DNA of 64,000 nucleotides, from assembly GCF_001613365.1 (NCBI RefSeq), contig NZ_BDCF01000029.1, positions 32,415 through 96,414 of the forward strand, given 5' to 3'. Below the pieces are notes generated by a model. It did not search any database, had not been told where the DNA came from, and saw only the letters and a program-made list of their open reading frames with translations. The stretch comes from Nocardia xishanensis NBRC 101358 (GTDB lineage: Bacteria; Actinomycetota; Actinomycetes; Mycobacteriales; Mycobacteriaceae). Positions within the stretch are counted from its first letter, which is position 1, and each line of letters opens with the position of its first letter. Of this stretch, positions 31,912 to 39,317 are shown piece by piece. A program made the position numbers and the translations under genes.

Positions 31912-31914
31912 CCG

Positions 31915-33105
31915 CTACCGCTCACCGGTGCGCCAGCCGGAGCGCTGCCACGGATCGCCCGTCTCCGAGGTGTCCACAGGTTCGTCCACCTGTGGCGAAA
32001 CCCTGCGCCGTTCGCGCCGCTTCTCCTTGCCTTCGCCCGCGGCGCCTGCCTGGTTGCCGGGCGGCATTCCGCCGGGCATACCCGGCATCATCCCGGTGCC
32101 AGGCACGGCAGCGCGGGTCTGAGTGCCATTCTGCCCGTTCTTGTTCGCCAGCTTCTCGCCGTCGTACGCCCCGGGCAACCGTAGCGCCGGGCTACCGATG
32201 GTCCCGCCCGGACCGCCGCCCTTGCCCGCACCACCGCCCGACTTGTCCAGCGGCGCACCGGTTGTCGGATCGAGCGATGGCTTGTACGCGTTCGGCCCGA
32301 GCACGCCCGGCGCTCCCCCGGGAAATCCCGGATTCAGCGAAGCGCCCATTGGATTCAGCGGTGTGCCGGTTCCGCCGTACAGGATGTCGGAATCGCTTTG
32401 CCCCGGACCGGTACTCGAGGCATACGGCGAGTTAGGGCCCGGTGTGCCCGCGGCCGAGTAGTTCGCGGCCGGCGGACCGTCGAAATCACCGGCACCCGCG
32501 CCTCCTGGGCCAGGCCTCGGCCCAGGAGTAGATGCGCCGGGATCGCCGCCACTCGGCGCCTTGATATCCGGACCCCCACCGTTAGACCCGCCATACCCAC
32601 CGGGCGGAGGCGGCGGAGTTCCCGACGGACCGTTGTTTCCGCCGTTCTCACCGTTCTTGCCATGGTTCGGGTCGGAACTGAGCGGCCCCGTGTACGGTCC
32701 CGGGTTTCCTTTGGCGTCGTCATCGATGTACTTCTTCAGCATCCACTCGGCGAAGAGATCCTCACCGCTGCCGAACGCTTTGCCCGCTTCCTCGAGCGTG
32801 CGGCCGTAATTCACCAGCAGCTGCCCATAGACGGGCACCGCACCCGACGCGTCAGGCCCGGTACTGCCATTGCCGACCACCGAATCCTTCGCCGCCAGAT
32901 AGCCCTCGGAACCCTCGGCGAACTGCTTGCCCAGTTTGTCGTCGCCCCACGGCTGGCCGAGGCGCTGCAAGTTGTCGCTCAGTTTGGTGAGAATTTCGAA
33001 CAGCCCGTTCGGAGCGGACGGCAGCTCGGACAGCTTCTTACCCTTGTCCATCAAGGCTTCTGGGTCGACGCGAACCGTGCGGCCGTTGTTCGGCTGCGGT
33101 GCCAT
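31915..33105 (-). CDS. WXG100-like protein with long Gly/Pro-rich tail
   Basis: 396 residues from the ATG at 33105, which sits 8 bp after AAGGA; a GTG directly before it is less well placed. Residues about 10-130 form a helical part with PWGDDKLGKQFAEGSEGY, the motif shared with the proteins at 460 and 43695. Residues about 150-340 are Gly/Pro/Asn-rich and presumably unfolded, and the C-terminus is basic (GKEKRRERRR). It begins the cluster and ends 3 bp before the giant gene, so it is the likely co-exported partner of the giant protein, much as EsxE/EsxF precede CpnT in mycobacteria. The tail resembles ESX-secreted Esp proteins in composition only. Confidence 0.68.
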   Translation of the reverse strand: MAPQPNNGRTVRVDPEALMDKGKKLSELPSAPNGLFEILTKLSDNLQRLGQPWGDDKLGKQFAEGSEGYLAAKDSVVGNGSTGPDASGAVPVYGQLLVNYGRTLEEAGKAFGSGEDLFAEWMLKKYIDDDAKGNPGPYTGPLSSDPNHGKNGENGGNNGPSGTPPPPPGGYGGSNGGGPDIKAPSGGDPGASTPGPRPGPGGAGAGDFDGPPAANYSAAGTPGPNSPYASSTGPGQSDSDILYGGTGTPLNPMGASLNPGFPGGAPGVLGPNAYKPSLDPTTGAPLDKSGGGAGKGGGPGGTIGSPALRLPGAYDGEKLANKNGQNGTQTRAAVPGTGMMPGMPGGMPPGNQAGAAGEGKEKRRERRRVSPQVDEPVDTSETGDPWQRSGWRTGER

Positions 33106-33108
33106 CAC

Positions 33109-33318
33109 GATTCCTTACTGTTTGTCCTGGGCGGCGCTGAACCCTGTGGGCCACGACTTGCCGTTGCGGCCCATTGGGGTTGACGAAGCGGTCGGGTTGA
33201 CGAAGCGGTCGCGCGAGAGTGTTGAAGAGGGATCGCCCCCGCGCCACCCACTTATGGTCGTGCGAGCGCTCCCGAGGTCGCGTGCCGGAACGGGAGTGTT
33301 CACCGTCTCTTCAGCAGT
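33109..33318. other. Intergenic region upstream of the giant-effector cluster
   Basis: 210 bp between the histidine kinase stop and the WXG100-like start. It must hold the promoter of the minus-strand effector cluster unless that cluster is read through from the two-component operon, which runs in the same direction. A 17-bp tandem repeat lies at 33177-33210. No clear -10/-35 pair could be fixed by eye. Confidence 0.5.
33177..33210. repeat. Two tandem 17-bp repeats (gggttgacgaagcggtc)
   Basis: The 17-bp unit occurs twice back to back at 33177-33193 and 33194-33210, without mismatch. It lies about 70-100 bp upstream of the WXG100-like start of the effector cluster and could be a regulator site (direct repeats are typical of OmpR-family regulators) or a replication slippage product. 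Confidence 0.75.
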
Positions 33319-34719
33319 TCACCCAAATGTAAGGTCGGCCGGATCGGCGACGGCGGGCAGACTCACCGTCACCACCAGCCCGTGCGGCTGCGCCGATTCG
33401 ACGAACAGCATGCCGTTGTGCTGCGCCGCCAGGGTGGCGGCGATCGGCAGACCGAGTCCTGACCCGCCGGCCGCCACCTGCGCGCCACGAAAGAACCTCG
33501 TAGTGAGCAGGTCGATCTCATCCGGCGACACTCCGACCCCGGTGTCGGCGACCGACACCACCACCGACTCCGCTTCACGGTCGACGGTCACCGTGGTGCT
33601 CGCCCCCGCCCCGGCGTAGCGCGCCGAATTGCTCAGCGCCACATCGAGAATTTGGGCCAGCACACCTTTGGGAACGGTCGTTTCCGCGGCCGTGACCAGC
33701 GCCTCGAAGGTCAGGATGATATCCGCGCGGACGAAGGCATCGCGCCAGGCATCCACCCGGTCCACGGCCACCCCGACCGCATCGCAGCCGGTGGCAGGCG
33801 AGCCGACCTGCTTGTCTTCCTCGGCGGCGGCGACCGCGGAGGTAAGCAAACCGTCGAGCAGTTCGGTCAGCCGGTCCACTTCGCTCACCACACTCACGAA
33901 GGTGGTGGCGGCCACGTCGGCGGCGAGCATGGGCTGTAGCGCTTGCAGCCGAACCGCGAGCGCCGCAAGCGGATTGCGCAGCGAATGCGCGGTGTCGACC
34001 ACATGCTGACGTTCCGCCGCGGCCAAGGCGGCCACCGCCCGCGTCACCGATTCGACACCGGCCGCCAACCGCAGGATCTCGGGCGGACCTTCGCTCATCG
34101 GCTGCGGCCGCCGGGGCGGGACGTGGAGCACGGGCAGGGTCGAGGTGAGCGCGTCCACCTCGCGCAACAGCCCGGACACCGGGCGCAGAATCCAGCCCGA
34201 TACCAGCAGCGCCAGCCCGTAGAACACCAGCAGCGCCGTCGCGGTGACGCAGGCCAGCTGAGTCCACCGGACCGCGATCTCGGCACGGGTCACCGATGTC
34301 GAAACGGCGATCACCACAACGCCGCCCGCCTGCGGTGGCATCCCGATCGGCTGCGCGATCAGCATCGGCTCGGTGTTCCACGGATACAGCGGTCGCGGCA
34401 TCTCGAGCCGGTGACGTTCGAGGGTCGCCCGGAGCACCCGCTCCTCGGCGGGATCCACCCCGAGAGCACACAGCACCGCGCCGTCGGCCGCGAGCACGAG
34501 GACGCCGTTGCCGGTGCTGTCGCGGTAGCTCTGCGCTCTGTCGCACAGGCTCGCCGGGACGGTCGCGGCCAGCGCCCCGAACTGGTTGGCATCCTGCATC
34601 CGGTCGATCACCAGGCCGCGGGTCCGGCTGGTCGCCAGTTGGTCGGCGATCCCGACGGCGAAACAGATCATGCAGAGCGCCGCCAACGCGGTGAACGCTG
34701 TTACCAGCCGGGCGCGCAC
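33319..34719 (-). CDS. Two-component sensor histidine kinase
   Basis: 466 residues, GTG start preceded by a GGGGA ribosome binding site. Two membrane helices (about residues 7-27 and 150-172) frame a ~120-residue extracellular sensor part. A HAMP-like linker, an H-box AHSLRNPLAAL (about residue 240), an N-box ALSNSARYAG and G-boxes DTGVGV and GSGLGL follow, so it should be catalytically competent. It is 12 bp downstream of the response regulator gene in the same orientation, so the two form an operon. The signal is unknown. Because the effector cluster follows directly downstream in the same direction, control of that cluster by this pair is possible but not shown. Confidence 0.9.
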   Translation of the reverse strand: MRARLVTAFTALAALCMICFAVGIADQLATSRTRGLVIDRMQDANQFGALAATVPASLCDRAQSYRDSTGNGVLVLAADGAVLCALGVDPAEERVLRATLERHRLEMPRPLYPWNTEPMLIAQPIGMPPQAGGVVVIAVSTSVTRAEIAVRWTQLACVTATALLVFYGLALLVSGWILRPVSGLLREVDALTSTLPVLHVPPRRPQPMSEGPPEILRLAAGVESVTRAVAALAAAERQHVVDTAHSLRNPLAALAVRLQALQPMLAADVAATTFVSVVSEVDRLTELLDGLLTSAVAAAEEDKQVGSPATGCDAVGVAVDRVDAWRDAFVRADIILTFEALVTAAETTVPKGVLAQILDVALSNSARYAGAGASTTVTVDREAESVVVSVADTGVGVSPDEIDLLTTRFFRGAQVAAGGSGLGLPIAATLAAQHNGMLFVESAQPHGLVVTVSLPAVADPADLTFG

Positions 34720-34731
34720 GCGGCCGTCCCC

Positions 34732-35412
34732 TCAGTGCGACCAGCGATAGCCGAAGCCGTGAATCGTGGTGATCAGACCCGGCCGGTTCAGCTTTGCCCG
34801 CAGCGCGCCCATGTGAACATCGAGTGAACGGGACGTCGACGAGGTCTTCTCGCCCCAGACCTCGGCAATGATCTTGTCGCGCGGCACCGCGACACCCGCG
34901 TGCTCGGCCAACACCCGGGCGACCGCGAATTCCTTCTGCGTCAGCGAAATCGCCGCACCGGCCACCTCGACGGAGCGCGCCGCCAGGTCGACCATGACGT
35001 CGCCGGTGACCACGACCGACAACTTCGGTTCGGTGGCTCGCCGACGCCGCACGACCGCTTCCAGCCGCGCGGCCAGCTCGCCTACCCGCGGCGGTTTGAC
35101 AATGTAGTCGTCGGCGCCTGCCCGCAGACAGGACACGACGGCAACCTCGTCGCCTTCGGCCGTGAGGACGACAACGGGAACGTCGCTGACCTTGCGTAGC
35201 TGGCGCAGCACGAGGTAGCCGTTGACATCGGGCAAGCCGAGATCGAGGATGACCGCGTCGTAGACGGTGTGCGACGTCAGCAGGTCCAGCCCGTGGGAAA
35301 GATGGTCGATCGCGTGGAAACCATGCGCCCGCAGTCCATCGATGACGGCCTCCGCCATCCCGGCATCGTCCTCGACCAACACCACACGCAGCACCCCGGC
35401 CCTTTCCCTCAT
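34732..35412 (-). CDS. OmpR-family response regulator
   Basis: 226 residues from the ATG at 35412 (GAGGG 8 bp upstream); a GTG at 35394 behind GGGAAAGG is an equally good alternative, and a TTG extends to 35439. The N-terminal receiver domain has the acidic pair VEDD, the phosphoacceptor in ILDLGLPDVNG, VVLTAEG and the Lys in DYIVKPP. The C-terminal winged helix ends in TIHGFGYRWSH with RSLDVHMGALRAKL as recognition region, typical of OmpR/PhoB. It pairs with the histidine kinase 12 bp downstream. Possible targets are its own promoter and the downstream effector cluster. Confidence 0.92.
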   Translation of the reverse strand: MRERAGVLRVVLVEDDAGMAEAVIDGLRAHGFHAIDHLSHGLDLLTSHTVYDAVILDLGLPDVNGYLVLRQLRKVSDVPVVVLTAEGDEVAVVSCLRAGADDYIVKPPRVGELAARLEAVVRRRRATEPKLSVVVTGDVMVDLAARSVEVAGAAISLTQKEFAVARVLAEHAGVAVPRDKIIAEVWGEKTSSTSRSLDVHMGALRAKLNRPGLITTIHGFGYRWSH

Positions 35413-35510
35413 CCCACGGTCCCTCAACCCAGGGTTCAATCCGACCGGTAGGTGAGATTACCGCAGCCGCAGGGCAACTCGGCCGTTACGTCGTGTCCGT
35501 CACGATTACG

Positions 35511-35867
35511 TCATGCCGTGGCTTGCGGCGCGGAAGGCCGCGAGCCGCTTGCCGGTAGTGGCGCGACGGCCACTGGCGGGTACCCCAGTCGCGGCGCGGG
35601 CGGCAGGCTGGGGAACCGCTTGCGCAAGCAGCTCAGCTGCCGGAGGACCTCACGGAGTTCCTCGTGCAGCGCACCGATTTCCTCGTGCAGCCGCTCGGCT
35701 TCTTCCACCAGCGTCACACGGAACAGCCGACCTTGCTCGAGCTGTGCCCGCTCGGCTCGGAATCGTGCCAACGCCTCCTCCGCCGACGTACGGGACGAGG
35801 CCCGTCGTGCCGCGCCCGCACGGCCATCGGCGCGCTGCGCTGGAATTCTGGGTTCGGCATTCCGCAT
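35511..35867 (-). CDS. Small coiled-coil protein, function unknown
   Basis: 118 residues, ATG at 35867 with AGGA 8 bp upstream. Residues about 25-85 are a charged Glu/Leu/Arg heptad helix (LVEEAERLHEEIGALHEELREVL); the ends are Pro/Ala/Arg-rich. There is no membrane segment or known domain. It is alone, 98 bp upstream of the response regulator in the same orientation, with an AT-richer region before it. A real gene is likely from codon pattern and ribosome binding site, but not certain. Confidence 0.55.
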   Translation of the reverse strand: MRNAEPRIPAQRADGRAGAARRASSRTSAEEALARFRAERAQLEQGRLFRVTLVEEAERLHEEIGALHEELREVLRQLSCLRKRFPSLPPAPRLGYPPVAVAPLPASGSRPSAPQATA

Positions 35868-36202
35868 GGCAGATCCTGGCCTTTCGGTAAGTCTCCGAAA
35901 CTATTATGGACACCATTCCAAATTCGTCAATCCTACCGGATGGAATTTGCAATGAATTAGGTTCCGCGTAGCGTTTTCGAAGGATCTTTATAATCTCTTG
36001 AGGTCTTGTCAGAATCTTGACATTCCTCATAAATCTCGCATCTAGCTGCACCGACGCTTACGTTCGCGATACGGGCGACCTTTGCCATAAACATTACTCA
36101 ACGCAGCGGTCACCCTCGATCGACGCATGTCGGCAAAGGAGGCTGTTTCCCCGGTTGCGGTGTCCTATTACTGTTGCGGTGTCCTATTACTACTGAGCCG
36201 CC
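35868..36202. other. AT-richer intergenic region
   Basis: 335 bp between the MFS exporter stop and the small coiled-coil gene, clearly less GC-rich than its surroundings between about 35890 and 36110. It presumably carries the promoter for the minus-strand gene at 35867. It ends in a perfect tandem 19-bp repeat. No gene, tRNA or insertion sequence end was recognised. Confidence 0.6.
36154..36191. repeat. Perfect tandem 19-bp repeat (gttgcggtgtcctattact)
   Basis: Copies at 36154-36172 and 36173-36191 abut exactly. They lie 11 bp past the MFS exporter stop codon, so they may be a transcript-end element, a regulator site for the gene beyond, or a slippage duplication. Confidence 0.85.
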
Positions 36203-37798
36203 CTACTGATTTTGCGGTGCGGCGTTCGCTTTCCGGGCAAGCGCGCTGGCGACGAGCATGACGACGACGACAGCGGCCACGACGGCGATCGTGGCGAGCA
36301 GTCCGTCGCGATAGCCGCCGACGAACGCGTTGCGGACGGCGACCGCGAGCGGCACACCGAGCCGATCGCCGGCGAGGGCGACCGCCCGCACCCCGTCGCC
36401 GACCGGATCGCGACCGATGCCCGCGCCGCCGACGGCCAGCACATCGGCGGGGACAACGAAGCGCGCCCGATAGCCATGATCGACGAGTCCACCGACGATA
36501 GCGGCCCCGAGCAGGCCACTGAGCTGCACCAACGTCAGCTGCGCTCCCCACAGGATGCCGGTGCGCGATGCCGGGTGCACCGCGCTCACCACCTCGAGCG
36601 CGATGCCCAGCACGAGGGCACAGCCCAAGCCCGTCACCGTCACCATGGCGACGAGCGGGGCGAGGTCACCCGGCGCACCGGCGGTCAGGCCGATGGCGAG
36701 CCCATCCATGATCATGGTCGCACCGATGATCACCGCTGCGACAACGCAACCCGCGCGCTGCAGTGCCGCACCCACCTTCGCACCGATCGCGGTGGCGAGG
36801 CATGCCGGCAGAAACAGAGCGATACCCGTGACCACCGGAACTCGGCCCCCGAGCACCTGGAGGTACTGGATGACCAGGAACACCATGCCGAACATCGCCA
36901 GAATGGACACCCCGAGCGCGAGCATCACCAGCCGCACTCGCGGCTCGGCGCTCACCAGCCAGTCGGACGGCAACGAACCACCGCGCCGAATGATCGCCGC
37001 CACGACCGCGAGGACCGCCCCGGCGCCCAGCGCGATCGCGAAACCGGGAGACGTCCAGCCCCACTTGGGCGCCTGGTACAGCGCGAGCGCGAGCAACCCA
37101 CCGGACAGCGTCGTGGTGACGACCGCGGGCCAATCGACCGGACTCGCCGGATCGGCCGGGACGGACGGAACGATCGCGAGTACCCCGATCAGCACTACCA
37201 GGTCTGCCGCCGCTACGCCCGCCATCACGTACGGCCACCACACCTGGTTGAGCACCACCGCGGTGATCAGCAGCGTCGCAAGCACACCCGCCGCGGAGCA
37301 GGCTGCCCACGCTGTGACAGCCCGTGCCCTGCGACTTGCTTCGCCGTAGAGGAGCACAGTCATTGCCAACGTCGCGGGCAGGACAGCCGCTGCGCCCGCG
37401 CCCATCACCGTACGCGCGACGAGCAGGGCGATCGGGGCCTCCGGAAAAGTCACATGAATCGCGGCGCCGGCGAGATACATCAGGTATCCGCCGACGATGA
37501 CTCGCTTGGCTCCGAGCCGGTCGGCGAGGGCGCCGCCGACCAGCAGCAGCGCGACATACGCCACCGCGTGCGCCGTCGGAAGCCACAGCGACACAGCCAT
37601 ATCGGGCCGGTGCCCCAGCTGCCGTAAGAGCGTCTGTACCGCGATGCTCTGCATCGCGGTGTCCTCGCTGATCATGAACGCGGCGGCGCACAGCGTCAGC
37701 AGAACAAGACCACGACGCCTGCGACCGAGGCGCATCGGCTCGGCGCGCGCGCTCGCCTTCTCGGCAGCGTGCCTTGGCGGGTCCATCTCGAGTGTCAT
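36203..37798 (-). CDS. MFS multidrug exporter, DHA2/QacA-like
   Basis: 531 residues from the ATG at 37798, chosen because AAAGGG lies just upstream; GTG at 37801 and TTG at 37816 are alternatives. About 14 hydrophobic helices fit the DHA2 drug:proton antiporter family. GGALADRLGAKRV after helix 2 is the MFS motif A, and VARTVMGAGAAAVLPATLAM resembles the helix 4-5 region of QacA/EmrB-type exporters. It acts at the cytoplasmic membrane; the substrate is unknown. It starts 48 bp after aspA in the same direction, but a palindromic site in the gap suggests its own control. Confidence 0.85.
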   Translation of the reverse strand: MTLEMDPPRHAAEKASARAEPMRLGRRRRGLVLLTLCAAAFMISEDTAMQSIAVQTLLRQLGHRPDMAVSLWLPTAHAVAYVALLLVGGALADRLGAKRVIVGGYLMYLAGAAIHVTFPEAPIALLVARTVMGAGAAAVLPATLAMTVLLYGEASRRARAVTAWAACSAAGVLATLLITAVVLNQVWWPYVMAGVAAADLVVLIGVLAIVPSVPADPASPVDWPAVVTTTLSGGLLALALYQAPKWGWTSPGFAIALGAGAVLAVVAAIIRRGGSLPSDWLVSAEPRVRLVMLALGVSILAMFGMVFLVIQYLQVLGGRVPVVTGIALFLPACLATAIGAKVGAALQRAGCVVAAVIIGATMIMDGLAIGLTAGAPGDLAPLVAMVTVTGLGCALVLGIALEVVSAVHPASRTGILWGAQLTLVQLSGLLGAAIVGGLVDHGYRARFVVPADVLAVGGAGIGRDPVGDGVRAVALAGDRLGVPLAVAVRNAFVGGYRDGLLATIAVVAAVVVVMLVASALARKANAAPQNQ

Positions 37799-37820
37799 CA
37801 CGTGCCCTTTGTCCAACTCC

Positions 37821-37847
37821 GGACATCACATGTCCGACCCTGGACAT
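37821..37847. promoter_or_regulatory. Palindromic operator candidate upstream of the MFS exporter
   Basis: GGACAT at 37821-37826 and ATGTCC at 37830-37835 form a perfect inverted repeat with a 3-bp spacer. A further GGACAT at 37842-37847 repeats the first half-site 21 bp (two helical turns) away. It lies 23-49 bp upstream of the exporter ATG, which is where a TetR-type repressor of a drug exporter would bind. No TetR gene is in the window. Confidence 0.55.
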
Positions 37848-39280
37848 CAAATTACCCGGTCCGGCGTACCGCGGTCGGGGACCGGCGGCAAACCCGCCAG
37901 CCGCCGGATCGAGAGCAACTCGTCGACCTGTTCCCGGCTCAACACGCCTTCGGCGACCACGATATCGGCGATCGATTCGCCAGTGGCAAGGGCCAATTCG
38001 GCCACCCGTGCACACGCCTTGTAGCCCAAGCTCGGCGACAGCGCGGTGACCACACCGATCGAGTTGCGCACGCCATCGGCGAGATGCCCGCGATTGGCGG
38101 TGATGCCCGCGACGCAGTCGGTGGCCAAGGTATCGATAGCGGCGCTGAGGTGGGTCAGTGACTGGAGCATGCTGAAGGCGATGACCGGTTCGAACGCGTT
38201 GAGCTGGAGTTGCCCGGCCTCGGCCGCCATGGTGACCGTCAGGTCGTTGCCGATCACCTCGAACGCCACCTGGTTGACCAGTTCGGGGATCACCGGGTTC
38301 ACCTTTCCCGGCATGATCGACGAACCGGCCTGGACGGCAGGCAGATTGATCTCGCGCAGGCCTGCCATGGGACCGGAGGAGACGAGCCGCAGATCATTGC
38401 AGATCTTGGACAGCTTCACCGCGACCCGCTTGAGAATGCCCGATACCTGCACGAAGCTGCCGCAGTCCTGGGTCGCCTCGATCGGATCGAGCGCTGGTAC
38501 GACCGGCTCGCCGGACAGCTCGGCCAGATAACGGCAGGCCAGCTCCGGATAGTCGGGGTGTCCGTTGATCCCGGTGCCGATGGCGGTGCCTCCGAGATGG
38601 CATTCCAGCAAGAGCAGCGCGCCTTCGGCGAGCCGGGCGCGGTCCTCGCGCACCATGGTGGCGTAGGCGCCGAACTCCTGGCCGGGGGTCATCGGCACCG
38701 CGTCCTGCAGCTGGGTTCGACCCATCTTGATCACGTCGGCGAATTCGGTTGCCTTGCGGTCGAACTGCACGGCCAGACCACCGAGCGCCGCGCTCAGGAT
38801 CCGGATATGGGTCACCAGGCACAGCTTGATCGCGGTCGGGTAGACATCGTTGGTGGATTGGCCGAGATTCACGTGCGCCAGCGGATCGAGCTCGGTGTAG
38901 TTCCCGCGTTCGAAGCCGAGGATCTCCAGCGCCCGGTTGGCGATCACCTCGTTGGCGTTCATATTCGACGAGGTGCCCGCCCCGCCTTGGAGCATGTCGA
39001 TCGGGAATTGGGACAGCAATCGCCCGCTCCGCAGTTCGGTGCAGGCGGCCACGATGGCGTCGGCTCGGCGCTCGTCGAGCAGGCCGAGATCGCGATTGGC
39101 CTGGCACGCGGCCTGTTTCACCGTGGCCAGCGCGGCGATCAGCGCGGGATAGGTGCTCATCGCCTGTCCGGTGACCCGGAAGTTCGCCATAGCCCGTGCC
39201 GTATGGACGCCGTAGTACGCCGCGGCGGGCACGCTGAGCTCGCCGAGCGAGTCCTTCTCGATGCGCGTTTCGGCAGACAT
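37847..39280 (-). CDS. aspA: Aspartate ammonia-lyase (aspartase)
   Basis: 477 residues from the ATG at 39280, 6 bp after GGAGGT. It converts L-aspartate to fumarate and ammonia. The N-terminus TRIEKDSLGELSVPAAAYYG and internal MGRTQLQDAVPMTPGQEF, KICNDLRLVSSGP and TVTMAAEAGQLQLN follow aspartase rather than fumarase sequences. GSSIMPGKVNPVIPE is the superfamily signature loop with the catalytic Ser. It is the third gene of ansP-pknG-aspA (37 bp after pknG), so imported aspartate/asparagine can feed nitrogen release and the TCA cycle. Full length for the family. Confidence 0.92.
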   Translation of the reverse strand: MSAETRIEKDSLGELSVPAAAYYGVHTARAMANFRVTGQAMSTYPALIAALATVKQAACQANRDLGLLDERRADAIVAACTELRSGRLLSQFPIDMLQGGAGTSSNMNANEVIANRALEILGFERGNYTELDPLAHVNLGQSTNDVYPTAIKLCLVTHIRILSAALGGLAVQFDRKATEFADVIKMGRTQLQDAVPMTPGQEFGAYATMVREDRARLAEGALLLLECHLGGTAIGTGINGHPDYPELACRYLAELSGEPVVPALDPIEATQDCGSFVQVSGILKRVAVKLSKICNDLRLVSSGPMAGLREINLPAVQAGSSIMPGKVNPVIPELVNQVAFEVIGNDLTVTMAAEAGQLQLNAFEPVIAFSMLQSLTHLSAAIDTLATDCVAGITANRGHLADGVRNSIGVVTALSPSLGYKACARVAELALATGESIADIVVAEGVLSREQVDELLSIRRLAGLPPVPDRGTPDRVI

Positions 39281-39317
39281 CGAATACCTCCAGTTGTTGT
39301 CGCGATTCATCGGTCGT

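Noticed and set aside
3133..31911. Giant frame as an assembly error joining several genes
   Set aside because: No internal stop, and domain duplicates are diverged rather than identical, so a collapsed or chained assembly is unlikely; long reads would still be the proof.
30508..32184. 558-codon open frame on the plus strand
   Set aside because: Spans two well-supported minus-strand genes and shows no domain or start site.
35650..36051. 133-codon minus-strand frame starting in the AT-richer gap
   Set aside because: Overlaps the small coiled-coil gene in another frame; its first half looks protein-like only because the DNA is less GC-rich, and the rest is a shadow.
36212..37627. 471-codon plus-strand frame
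   Set aside because: Antisense to the MFS exporter, His/Arg/Asp-rich shadow.
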